Below, piece after piece: positions 49,133 through 64,000 of a stretch of DNA of 64,000 nt (positions are counted from its first letter, which is position 1; each line of letters opens with the position of its first letter). The notes below the pieces were generated by a model. That model saw only the letters and a list, made by a program, of their open reading frames with translations, made no database searches and was not told the DNA's origin. The translations under genes and the position numbers were made by a program. Source of the DNA: Zygnema circumcarinatum (lineage: Eukaryota > Streptophyta > Zygnematophyceae > Zygnematales > Zygnemataceae); assembly GCA_037447605.1 (NCBI GenBank), contig CM074807.1:1-64000 (forward strand). Direction: 5' to 3'.

Positions 49133-52100
49133 ATGGCGCCCAGGCAGGCCATGGAGGCGCGCCGGCGGCTCCCGCTCGATCTCGCGCTGTTCGCCCTCGC
49201 CCTCGCCCTGCTCGCGCTGCGGCCGGCGGCAGGTGCGCGCCTTCTTTCTATTTCCGAGGGGGGGGCACGGGTGGAACGAGGGGGGTGCGCTTTTAGGGTT
49301 GCGGAGCTCGGACCCGGGCCTCTTTTCCCCCCTCCCAATCTCAAGCTTGATCCCTCTCCTCGTGTTCACTCTCTCGCTCTCTCCCCTCGTTCTCTTGACC
49401 TCATTTCTCTTCCTTCCGCCTCCCACGAACCTCCGACACCAACCACTTTCTCATTCCGCTTGCCCCCGCCTCTTTCTCCCTCACTTCCTGCCCCCCCCAA
49501 TTTATCTCCTTCATTCTCCCCGAACCCTACTTCCCGCCAAGTCACATTGCAATTTCCGCAAAGCGGAGACTCAGGTCCTCTCCTCTGCTGAAAGCTTGGG
49601 TGCAAACAATCGGCAGTTCTGCAAGCAATTTCACTCCTTTTTACTTCCTCCATGGGCCTGGAAATCCCTGAAGACTGCCACAGCGTCGCTATGCTGTCGT
49701 TTCCACAATGGCAGTTTTCTTTTGTTCCTTGGGAAAAGGAGAGATGTACTCGATTTGCACTTAAGCAATCGACAGAGGGAGGGGCCGGGAAAGGTCAAGT
49801 TGTAAAAGGCGAGGTGGGGAGTAGAAAAACAGAGTGTTTGCAGGGAGAGAATCCCTGTAGGAACGGAGACATGGATGGAGAGAGAGAGAGAGGAGGCGGG
49901 AGCTTCCCTGACCTCGCGCGAGCTGTTTCGCTGTGCAGGCCAAGAGTGCGGGGAGCAGTCGCCGGCCGTGGCGGTGTCGCCCTCCGGAGAGGACCTGCCG
50001 TGCTGCGGAGGAGGAGGAGCCCGCCCCTGCCGTACGCTCCTCGTTCCTTCCCCTTTTTCTTCTGCATTCGCAGGCATTCATGCATGCATGGCGGGCATCC
50101 ATGGCGGGCATCCATGGCGGGCATGCTGTGAGGTAGGGCTGAGGGGCTCCTGTGCTGCTGGGTGGTCTGGGTGCTGCTGCCGCGCAGGAACTCTAGCGGC
50201 CGCCCTCAAGAGGTTAGGCTCGCCACCCCTCCCCCCTTCTCATCCTCCGTGAAAGGAAGTATTGGGGGAGGGATGGAAAGTGAGATGGAGAGAGGGCGAC
50301 AGAAAGTGAATTAGAGCGACGGTGGGGGGGAGGGAGAGGGGAAGAGTCGCAGGGTGAGAGAGAATGAGAGGGAGGGGGAGAGAGAGATAGATAGAGGAAA
50401 AGAGAGAGAGAGAGGGAGAGAGGAAAAAAGAGAGAGAGAGAGGGAGAGAGGAAAAAAGGGAGAGAGAGCGGGAGAGAGAGAGAGGGAAGGAGAGACAGAG
50501 AAGAGAGAGAGGAGAGAGAGAGAGAGAGGGAAAGAGGAAAGAGAAAGTACGGTGCTTTCGTCTGAAGAGGCACTTGCTCCGCTGCCCTGTGTTGCGTTGT
50601 CCTTCCGTCAGAGTTGCGAGCGATGGCACCATCACATTACAGGCGGGGACGCACATTGCGGGCGGAGAGCAGAGCGTCGGCGCAGCCAATGTCACGATCG
50701 CGGCGGAGGGCGGCGAGGCGGCGGTGCTCGACTGCGGGGGGGAGAGATGCTTCCGGGTACTGCCGGCTGTAACTGCTGCCTTTGTCGTCTCCTGCACTCT
50801 CGCTCTTTTTCCCTAGAGGAGGATTGGATTGCTGGTTGGCTTATTGGGTTTCTTCTGGGGACATGTCTGCAGGCGGTATGCAACCAGCCAGCCTGCAAAA
50901 CTTCTGTGCTTTCTCTCAGGGGGTTCACAATCGTGAATGGCTCGAGCTCGCGGGGCGGCTGCGTCCATGTGGAGAACCAAGTGTTTGAGTCAAGGTAGGA
51001 TCCTGCCGCCCATTGGTACCCCGCTTCCTCTGTTTTGGCAGCTGTTCTCGACTTGTCCATTGGGCTATCGAGGTAAAGATTGCTCTATTTGTGGACGGGG
51101 CTTACAGGAATATGGTTTTTGATAAGTGCAAAGCGACTCTCGAAGGAGGCGCGGTTTCTGTGGTCAATACGACTTTCAACGTTTTCGACTCCGTCTTTTC
51201 CTCGTCAAGTGTTACGAGTGCAAATGGTTATGGTGAGTCAGCCCTGCTTTCATGCTCTGCCCAGTTCAAGTAAAGCTTCTCCGGGAGGTTCCATGCGCAT
51301 GATACTGTTGCCGCTAACTGAAGTTCCCCCCCCCTCCCCTCCCCTTCCCCCCCGGCAGGCGGCGGCGCCATATTCGCGCTGCAGTCCGTTGTGGCCCTAC
51401 GCAACAGCACGGTGCGCGCGTGCGAGTCCGCGGGCGACGCGGGCGGAGTGGTCGCGGCGGGCGGGGCCGTGCGCGCGGGCCCCGGGACGCGCTTCCTCGC
51501 CTGCTCCGCCGCCGCGCGGGGCGGGGCGCTCCTCACGCTCGCGGCCGCGCTCGACTGGCTGCTCGCCTCGGCCTCCTCCTGCACGGTCGGGACTCTCCTC
51601 CACCGCTGCCGAACTGGAAGGCAGCAGCGGGCAGTGGGGCGGACTCGTGGCAGAAAAGGGCAGGAGGGTTGCAGAGGAAGAGGAACGGGAGAAGAGGCAG
51701 GGGGAGGGATAGAGGTGGAAGAGAGAGATATAGAGGTCACTGACCCCTGTTTTGGAGTTATGTCTACAGGCGCAGGCTGGCGGGTGCCTCTACGACTCGG
51801 GGTCGACGGTGAACATCACGCTGGGCACGTTCACGAACTGCTCCGCCGTCGTTGGCGCGGAGCCGACGACCTCCTCGGCGGGCGGCGCGGGGGGCATCTA
51901 CTTGGAGGGCAGCACGAGCGCGCTGCTCGCGCACAGCGAGGTGGCCGACTGCAGCGCGCCCAGCGACGGTACGCACAGACCCTCCGCCCTCCGCCCTCCG
52001 CCGCGCAGGCGGGTGGACATGCCAGGGAGGGGGGGAGGGAGGGAGGCAGGAAGGGAGGGAGGGAGGGAGGGAGGAGGGAGGGAGGGAGGCAGGAAGGGAG

Positions 52101-55100
52101 GGAGGAATGGAGGAAGGAAGGGAGGGAGGGAGGGAGGGAGGGAGGGAGGGAGGGAGGGAGGGAGGGAGGGAGGGAGGGAGGGAGGGAGGAGGGAGGGAGG
52201 GAGGGAGGAAGGGAGGGAGGGAGGGAGTGAGGAAGGGAGGAAGGGAGGCAGGAAGGGAGGGAGGGAGGGAGGAAGGGGGGCAGGAAGGGAGGGAGGGAGG
52301 GAGGGCTGACGCGCGCGGGGCAGGGCTGCAGGCGGAGGTGGGGCCTACATCTTCAATGTCGCCGACTTCACAGTCACGGACTCCGCGTTTCGGGACAACA
52401 GCTGCTTCCTGGAAGGAGGAGGGCTGCATCTCAACCAAGTCAACGCCGTTATCGAGCGCTCCAATGTGAGCACTCTCAATATTCTGTCCTCGCCTGAACT
52501 CCCTCGTCCTTTGTGTCTGCCTTTCCACTTTCCCTGTGGTCTTTCATCTTCTTTCATCCGGCTGTCTCTCTTCTCCCTGTCTGAGAATTTTCTTCAAAGG
52601 CGGTAAGCTCTAGCAAGGGGTACAAACGAACCGCCATACAAACCGCATATTTCCGATGTCCTGGAATGTGTTTTCAACAAAAAACGTCGTCCTTTGAAAT
52701 GATGCGATGTGCATGTTTGGCGTGCAGTTCACGGGCAACACAATTACGGTGTCGTACAGCATGGGCGGGGGGCTCTACGCCATGAACGCCAACCTCAGCA
52801 TATCCGAAAGCTTCTTCATTCGCAACGGGGTGCTCTCAGACGACCCGGATGTGTTGATCCAGCAGTCAGGCGGCGCATTGTCCTATATCATATTTTCTGA
52901 CGGAGTGCATGAACTCCCCTCGCTCTTCGTGTCCGATACTCTTTTTGATGGAAATCAGGTCAGTCACTTGCAAAGTTGGTTTAGTCGGCTGCTTCCTCTC
53001 TCCCCCCACACCCGCCGCAACCGCCCTCTCTCTCTCGCGCGCTCTCTCTCTCTCTCTCTCCCGCTCCCCTCCCTCACACGGTTGGACTATGGCGGCGGTT
53101 GGGACGGGTGCAGGCGCAGAACGGCGGCGCGGTCCTGGCCACCATTCAGGCGGTGGAGGTGCCGGGCGGCGCGGGGCCGGCCCCGCCCGTCCTGCGCCTG
53201 CACCGCCTCGCCTTCACCAACAACTGGGCCTCCTTCCAGGGCGGCGCCAGTACGCTCCTAGCCCCCGCCCCGCTCTCTCTCTCTCTCTCTCCCTCACCCT
53301 CGCCCTCTCCTCTCCCTCTCCCTCTCCCCGCTCCCTTGGTCGTGCCACTCACGCTAGGGGGTGGGGCATGCTGCAGTTTCAGTCAATGGCCCGCCAATTA
53401 CGGTGGCGGACTCCTCCTTCTATAACAATTCGGCAGCATACGGAGGAGGGGCCTTTTCTGTCCAAATGAACGGAGTGGAGGAAATCGTAGTGCAGAACTG
53501 CAACTTCACGGCAAACTGGTGCGGTGGATTTGGAGGGGCTATCCAGATCCCAACGCAGGGGATAACAAATGTGACCATTTCCGGAAGCCAATTTCTGGAC
53601 AACAGAGCTATAGGCGGAACTGGCGGAGGGCTTTATCATGGAGGCACATTCGCAAGAATTGAGAACAGCAACTTTGTTGGAAACACAGCAAGCATACGGG
53701 GCGGTGGCGTGGCATGTGGGTCCCCTCAGCCCTCCCCTTTCCTCACTCTCTTCCCCTCTCTTTTGCTGTCGTATTTATCGGTTGTCTCTCTGCTTCTGTA
53801 CCATCCTCATTCCGATGTGGATGCACGGGCCGTGCAGTGGAGGGGTCCGGCATCGTCGAATCGAACACGGCGGGTGCGCAGGGCGTGTTCGCCAACTGCA
53901 CCTTCGTGCAAAACTCGTCCCCTCTGGGGGGAGGGGGGCTCTACGCCTCCACCACCGCCACGGGGGAGCTCACGGACTGCACCTTCACCGAGAACAACAG
54001 CACGCAGGGAGGCGCAGCCATGATGGCGGACTTCGCTGTCGTTAACTTCACAAAACTCACCTGCGAACTCAATATGTAAGCTGTAGTTTACAGGATTCAC
54101 TTCACACTAGCTTGAGTGAATTGTGCTAGAAGTAGGGTCAGAGGGTTGTGGCTGAATGTGAGAGATGTGTGGTGGTTGTGGGGTTGCAGAGCAACAGAGG
54201 CAGGCGGTTGTCTCGCGCTGCACAATCAGGTGAAGAGCTTCGTGGCGGATTCCTTGTTTCAGAGCAACAGGGGGCTCAGCGTGGGAGGGGCTGCCAGAGT
54301 GACGGGAGTTGCCACGTTGGCGATTGCAACGTATGAAGCTCGTTCCCTTTTCCCTCTGCTTGTGTGCCAACCTTTGGCGAACAGCGCTCTCTTGCATGCG
54401 TCGGGGCCGCTGCCCTGACGGCCGCCTCCCTCCCTCCGTTGCTGCCCTCCGCGCAGGTCCAACATCACCCGCAATCACGCGCTTGCCGGAGGAGGCATCT
54501 GGGCGGAGATCAACTCTATGTTGCAGATAACCTCCACGACCCTTTCTTACAACAATGCCACTTTTGAGGTGTTCAAGCGACCCCTCTCTCCCCCGCTCCC
54601 TGCTTCTCTCCAAGTCTTTTTTGTCGCTCGTGCCCACTTCCATGTATGCTTGCAGCCTTACACTACGTAATTTGCCTGGTTGATCTCTGCAGGGAGGCGC
54701 ACTTGTTCTGACTCACCAGGCCACCAGCGCCCTGCAGCTCTGCACCTTCTCCAGCAACGAGGCGGCCCTTGGGTCCGCAATGCTGGCTGCAGCGAGCACG
54801 ACAACGACGGCTCTCGGCTGCAAGTTCCTCAACAATGTGGCTTCAGCTGTGGTTCTGCAGGTCAGCTGCCGATGCTGGAAAACCTTTGGAACGATTCCTT
54901 GTTTTTAGTCGGCTCCTGTAGATAAGGCAATTGGCAGCGAGAGGGGATGAGAGATGGAGAGCCTACGGAAGGAGGAAGCGGAGAGGAGAGAGGAACGAGC
55001 AGGATGCATGAGCAGCTCTTGGTCCTCTGTGCTGTGCGCAGGGCTCCTCCACCCTTGAGCTGCGTCAGTGTGAGCTGCGTGGCAACCGCGGGAGCGGTGC

Positions 55101-55207
55101 CAATGGCGGGGCGCTGTGGGCCACGGATCAGGCCCTCCTGACGGACCATCTGTCCAACTTCACCGACAACGAGGCAGACTACGGGGGCGCCATTTACGCC
55201 GACGCGA

Positions 55208-55298
<91 letters not shown>

Positions 55299-58200
55299 GC
55301 TTTCTTCCTTTCTTGCGCTGTGTAACAAGCAGCGGCAGTGCCGCCTGCGAGTCGCTCGCTGCCGGCGAGCTGTGCGCGAAGCAAGGCCTCTCTCTGAGGG
55401 AGGGCGAGGGAGGGCGGGGCGTGCAGGCGACCGTGGCGGTGGAGGGGTCGCGGTTTGTTGGCAACGCCGCGGGGGAGCGCGGGGGCGCGGTGGCGGCGGG
55501 CGGGGGGAGCCGCGTGGCCCTAACCGCGTGCGCGTACAGCGGGAACGCGGCGCAAGGGGCGGGGGGGGCCCTCGCGCTGCTCGGGGCCGCGGGGGGGACT
55601 GTGGACAACTGCACCTTCGCGACCAACAAGGTGGGTGGATGGATGGCTGGGGAAAGGGCTGTCGTTCAACTTTGTTTTGTCCCTTGGTAATGGTGCCGTA
55701 TGCTAGTCCTGCGAGGGAGAACTGTACGCTCTGGTTTTTTGTGCATGGGCAGATAGTCATGGTTGGTTAAAGTTCTCATCTCTGCTCACTTTGCTGCTTC
55801 TGTGGTGCAGGCTGCAACAGATGGAGCCGGAGTGTATGTGAACAGAGCTGTGAGCAACAACGAGGATGCCTCTCCTCTCGGACCTTTGCAGCTTTCAGGA
55901 CTCATTTTTGAGGACAATGTCGCTCCTAGCAGGTGGGTACACTTATGTTCGAGTGTAGCAAGACATTCAAGGGCTACGAAATCCTTAAACATGCATTCCG
56001 AGCCATGGATCCGTTTCTTTTCCAAGCTATTGATACGTTTCTAACCCGGCCGCTGTTCTGGGGAGCGAGCAGTCAAGGTGCGGCTTTTTTCGATGGGTCG
56101 TACGAACCCTCCGAACGGATCTTATGCTCCAACTGCGAATACCGGCAAGCGAGCGACACTGAGGGAACCACTGCCACATACTTCAGGTGCGCGCCGACAC
56201 AGCTCGTCCTTTCCCGCTGCCGCCAGCTTCCCTGCCTCCCTCCCTCCCTCCCTCCTCCTCTTCTCTCTCCTTCTCTCTCCCTTACCGGGTCCTTACCGGG
56301 TCCGTTGCGCTCGCAGGTTCGTGTGGCCGGGCCGCACCGACCAGGGCATCAACGACAGCTTCCGCGTGCTGGCCTCCTCGGGGGACCCGGTCGTCTCCCT
56401 CGACCTCCTCGTGCTCGACCTCTACGGGAACGTCATACGCCTCGAGGATAGCGCCATGGCGGAAGTGCAACCCACACCGAGAATCAGCGGGTTTTTGAGA
56501 GGGTCAGCCAGTCAGGGACGCATACAAATTCCGAGCATCGCTGTCACAGTTCCAAACGGGGACATTTCTGATATTGAACTTCAGGTGACCCTTCTCCTCT
56601 CCATTCTATCGTTCTGGTCTTACTTCAAATCAATCAGTCCATTTCTGAAAAGATGACTGAAAGTCGGTCTAGTCCTCGTGTTGAGCCGTGGGAGTTGGCG
56701 GCATGTGCAGGTGACCATGTCCAGTCCCACAGAGAGCTTTCCTCCCATAGTCCGAACGTTAACCGTTGGGTTCTGCCCCGCCGGGCAGTACTACAGCGGC
56801 ACCAGCTACATGTGCGAGCTGTGCGAACTCGGCCACTGGTACCCTTCTTCTCCTTCCTTCTTTTGCCCCTCTACACTCCTCTCCCCCCCCCTCCCTCTCT
56901 CCCTCTCTCTCTCTCCCTCTCTATCTCTCCGCCGGTCTCCGCTCTCCTCCCCTCGTTCCTGACCTTGTGTCCTCTCCTCTCCCTGCGGCAGGTGCGGCGC
57001 GGGGCAGCCTGCGGAGGCGTGTCCGGACGGGTCCTTTTCGTTCGCGCGCGGTGCGCGGGCGGCGGGGGAGTGCGCGGTCTGCCTCGAGAGGGAGGGCCTC
57101 GCCTGCGCGGGGGGGCGGGGGGCCCTGCGCGCAGGGTTCTGGCTCGACCCCGCGACCCTCACCCTCAACTCGACCGGGGGGGGGCCCGCGCGCCGCCCCG
57201 CGGTGTACGGCTGCGACCAGTCAAGGGGCTGCGCGGGCTTCGCCTTCGAGGGGGCCGCTGCGCCCACAAAGCAGTGCAAGGCCGGCTACGAGGACCGGTC
57301 CGCTCTCCCTCCCTCCCTCCCTCCCTCCCTCCCTCCCTCCCTCCCTCCCTCTCGCTCGCTCGCTTGCAAGGGCCGCCGGGCCGTCGAACAGGTCCGGGAG
57401 GAGGACAGAGCAGTGGTCTTAACGAGTCTGGATTCTGATGGAAAGCTTGGGTTGTTGGCGGCTGCAGGGTGTGCGCGGTCTGTTCGAGCGGGTACTATGG
57501 CTTCCTCAGCACATGCAGCCGTTGCTCGGAAAATTACAAGAACGCGTTCCTTGTTGTGTTTATTGTTGTGATTGGCCTCTGGATCGTTTTGAATGGGATA
57601 ACCGCGGTGTTCACGGGAGCGGACACACTTGTAGTGGAGATGCAATTTTTGGCGGTAGTTGGGGCGTTCAATCTCAATTATTTTCCCGGCACCTGGATAA
57701 ACTCCATCTTCCAAGTTTTTAACATCACCCTCTTCTATCCTGGTAAGCCGAAACATCGCTCAAGTGCGAAGAAACACAGTGGCAGAAGGTGCGATTACGC
57801 AGTTCAACTTACCCTCGGCGTGGATTTTAACGGGTGCAGATTTCCTTGGGCCGTCATGCTTCAATGGGTCCTATACTTTCTCTCAAAGATGGGCTTTCAC
57901 TGCGATACTGCCTCTGGCCGGTGTGATATTCTGCCTCCTGGTTTACTTTGTGAACGACCTGCGCAACATCGTCGCGGAGCGGGTGGCGTGGCTGCGATGG
58001 TTTCAGACGCGGCTGAGTGCGGAGGAGCGCAAGCGGCAGCTGCTGCGGTCGGTCCTCAACCTGCTCGACCTGCTCTACCTCAGCGTGGCAATCCGCTGCC
58101 TGCAGGTCTTCCACTGGCAGAACCTCGACAAGAAGGTGCTCAGCGCGGACCCCTCGGTCGTTTGGCTCTCCCGAACGCATGTCACCCTGCTCCCATTCGC

Positions 58201-59705
58201 GGTCGTCTACACAGGTCGGTTTTCTGCCTCCCTTTTTCTGTGCCTGCACTTGCATTGTCCTTCTGCCGCAAGTCTTTTGACACCCTTCACTCACTTTTTT
58301 ACGCAGCTTTTTATGTCATTGGAGTTCCGCTCTTCTTCGGATGGGTCCTTGCTTCCGGCAAGCTCGAGGGGCGTCTCCACGAGAAAGCGTTTCTTGAGAA
58401 GTATGGCGCCCTCTATGAGCGGTATGAGCCCGACTATTGGTGGTGGTACATCCTCATGACAGCCGGCCGCCGATTGGCCTATGCGGCAATCTTCGTGTTC
58501 TTCAGTGCTCATCCCGACATGCAGGTAACATCCGTTTGACGACGCGTGTTTTTCTTCCTATTCTCTTTGTTCCACGATATTTTCTCGTTTTTCAGTGGGC
58601 TTTAATGCTTTGTTCGTCCTGTATTCCATGGCAGGCATACCTTACCTTCCTTCTCATCCTCGTCCTATCTCTCATTCACTACTTCACTCGTCCCCATAAA
58701 GCGACAGCTCTGGACATTCTTGTGGGCGTCCTCCTATTGGGCCAGTATCTTTACCTTCTGGCAGGAACGGCAAACTCGTATATGACCTCCTACGTTGCGG
58801 AAAGTCCTGCGGTAGCTGTCGCGGGAGCAGCTCTCATCCTATATCTGGTTGCGGCAGCAATCATCATGGGCTTCGAACTGCAGGAGTTGTGGGCCCGCTT
58901 TTGGGTGAGGCAGTGGGCGAGAGCGAACGGCGACAGGGACCTGTTGTCGAAGCAGCCCAAGGCACCAATCCTGTCTTTGAGGGCCCTATTTACAAAGCCA
59001 AAATCCGTACGAAGGTCAGGTGGGGTTGAATCTCCTGGCGACGACCTTGTTCCGCTGGAAGAAATTACAGCCATGTTCAACCCTCATGTCATGGCTGCCT
59101 TCCTGCAAACAGCAACTTTGGATGATCTTAATCTTCTCCAGATGATTCGAGAGGCGTACAGCGACCACGTCCCCAACGGGGATGAGATTCGGCAAGCTGG
59201 TCGAATCCTCGATTGCTTACCCAAGTCTCTACGTTTCTCGTTCATCAATGAGCTTCTGACGGATGCCGACGAGGTCGCGGCTTCTTTATTGGGAAATGGA
59301 AACAATGGCAGCAGTCCTCCAGGCCGTGCGGGAGCGGCTCCAACTTCTCTCCTCGCGGCCGACTCCCTTGCCAATCTCGAAAAAGTGCAGGGCTTGCAGC
59401 GGGTGAGGGAGCTGAAGCTGCTGGCGGAGGCGGCTGCCGGGGACAAGAAGAAGGCGGGCGCGACCCTGCAGCTGCTGCTGAGCCCGCACTGCGTGGAGGC
59501 CTTCACGGCGTGGCTGCTCTACGACGAGCTGGAGGGGCGCAGACCCGTGAGGGAGCTTCTGGCGAAGTTCAACCAATGGCTGCTCGTGCTGCCTTCGGAG
59601 ACGAGCTGGGTTGGATTCTGGAAGGGAGACGTGGTGGCGCGGCATCCCTACGAGGGGCAACTACGGAGGCGGTTGCGGCGCTTAAGTTTGAAGTTGACAC
59701 TTTGA
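49133..59705 (+). CDS. Large secreted-domain multi-pass membrane protein: PMP-like beta-helix repeats, Cys-rich ephrin-like module, ~9 TM helices; 27 exons
   Basis: Exons: 49133-49232, 49939-50031, 50188-50212, 50612-50756, 50873-50994, 51108-51232, 51359-51585, 51770-51968, 52332-52465, 52728-52958, 53114-53249, 53377-53715, 53838-54075, 54190-54330, 54457-54568, 54693-54860, 55042-55209, 55427-55630, 55811-55932, 56073-56186, 56317-56584, 56711-56838, 56992-57297, 57468-57742, 57840-58214, 58307-58524, 58635-59705. All phases join: 1,927 residues. Residues 1-33 are a signal peptide (LDLALFALALALLALRPAAG). From ~35 to ~1000 runs a parallel beta-helix of PMP type with GGA(I/L/V) and FxxN repeats, e.g. 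GGGAFSVQ, FGGAIQIP, GSQFLDNRA, NFVGNTA. About 1155-1300 is Cys-rich (GFCPAGQYYSGTSYMCELC, CSSGYYGFLSTCSRC). Hydrophobic helices fill ~1305-1670, e.g. AFLVVFIVVIGLWIVLNGI and TFLLILVLSLIHYF. A ~250-residue cytosolic tail has repeated helical blocks. Function unknown; a receptor- or channel-like surface protein is inferred. Confidence 0.88.
50260..50550. repeat. GA-rich purine tract in intron 3
   Basis: About 290 bp almost purely of GA, GAGG and GGGA units inside intron 3 of the large membrane-protein gene. Confidence 0.8.
52020..52305. repeat. (GGGA)n microsatellite in intron 8
   Basis: About 285 bp of GGGA units with AGGA and GGCA interruptions, filling most of intron 8 of the large membrane-protein gene. 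Confidence 0.9.
55210..55297. repeat. (GT)n microsatellite at a 5' splice site
   Basis: About 44 GT dinucleotides directly after the end of exon 17 (gacgcgaag). The first GT of the run is the 5' splice site. Confidence 0.9.
57300..57350. repeat. (CCCT)n microsatellite in intron 23
   Basis: CCCT units followed by CTCG repeats, beginning a few bases after the donor of exon 23. Confidence 0.85.
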
Positions 59706-60346
59706 GGTATTTAGTGGTACTTAGTGTATTGGACCAGTCTGATAGAGGGCTGGCAATAAGTTATGCGGAGCGCAGGCAAGCTGTGTACATAGCGTTGGCA
59801 AGGTCAAGTAGCTGACCAGGGTACGCGAGTCTGAGTGGTAGGGCGGGGCTGCCAGTTGAGCCGCCGTCAGGAGACGAGCTGTTCAGGCGCCTCCTTTCGA
59901 TCCGTTCCCGTTTTGAAGTTCACGTAAGAGCATAGTAGAGGAAGGGACGGAAGCTTAAGAAATTAATTCGGAAAGAGCAGGGAAAATAAAGTGAAAGCTG
60001 TGTTGCTTTCGTCATAAAGAAACTGTTTGCAGACCAAAACTCTGCGCGCACATCAACTCTTGTCAATGCCTCGTTTCTCAGTTCCATGGGCAGACCAACA
60101 GCTTTCAGCGTTAGAGCACATTTTCCTGTTCCAAAGACCTTTCGAAAAAAATGTTCCAAGAACAGCGCACTGCAAGAATGTGGAAGTGAACTTCACCCAT
60201 GCAATACACAGAACACGTCTTTTAGCTTTTTACTGCTTAACATCGTCAAAAGTATTGAGGGAAGATGCAGCCTGAGCGAAGAAATCCTGCGATGCAGAAA
60301 CTCTGCTACGCACTTGTGAAGCATTTAATATTGCAATTCACTTAAA
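59706..60346. other. Intergenic between convergent genes
   Basis: No gene recognised; 3' flanks of the large membrane protein and SRT1. A few short frames without motifs. Confidence 0.55.
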
Positions 60347-63985
<3,639 letters not shown>

Positions 63986-64000
63986 CTGCAAGCAGCAAAG

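Noticed and set aside
48301-49805. 347- and 432-codon overlapping frames
   Set aside because: Compositional openness of CpG-rich DNA on both strands; the real gene there starts at 49133 with a signal peptide in one specific frame.
55160-55770. Frames with Cys-Val or His-Thr dipeptide runs
   Set aside because: Translation of the (GT)n repeat inside an intron.

Overview
This is a nuclear DNA window from a photosynthetic eukaryote of the green lineage, most likely an alga. The evidence is an intron-dense gene set: PALE CRESS, a plastid-type beta-amylase, a SWEET sugar transporter, a PAP/fibrillin, a twin-arginine lumenal PsaN-like protein, an SRT1-type sirtuin whose motifs match the plant protein, and plant telo-box motifs. 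A very large PMP-repeat multi-membrane protein argues against a seed plant. I cannot name the species. Gene identities come from recognised protein motifs. Exon boundaries were worked out by hand from GT-AG signals and reading phase; every gene called with high confidence joins in frame from ATG to stop.

Layout. 1-1820 is a degenerate ~9-nt GGCC-rich array ending inward in three perfect CCCTAAAAA units, probably the left chromosome end. Then follow: fructosamine-3-kinase (-, 2301-6578); PALE CRESS (+, 6577-9319); proteasome alpha-2 (-, 10733-14612); a 2.8-kb stretch without a recognisable gene; beta-amylase (-, 17421-20321); a PsaN-like lumenal protein (-, 21882-23530); glyoxalase I (+, 24241-26415); SWEET (-, 27230-30052); fibrillin (-, 31150-33042); an unrecognised plastid membrane protein (-, 33079-34470); exosome subunit RRP42 (+, 34880-37521); a RanBP2-zinc-finger/RD-rich protein (+, 39105-41463); a bHLH transcription factor (+, 43276-45154); a 4-kb repeat-rich gap; a 1,927-residue mosaic membrane protein (+, 49133-59705); and an SRT1/SIRT6-type sirtuin (-, 60347 to beyond the right edge).

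The genes do not form a pathway cluster. Several serve plastid function (PAC, PsaN-like, fibrillin, the unknown membrane protein, beta-amylase), others sugar and carbonyl handling (beta-amylase, SWEET, FN3K, glyoxalase I), and the rest housekeeping or gene control (PSA2, RRP42, zinc finger, bHLH, SRT1). Head-to-head pairs probably share promoters: FN3K/PAC, PsaN-like/GLO1 and the unknown membrane gene/RRP42. Simple repeats are frequent, and in two genes they form part of a splice signal. Two related copies of a short hAT-like non-autonomous transposon are present. No rRNA, tRNA or CRISPR array was seen. There is one 10-base gap of N at 43604-43613.
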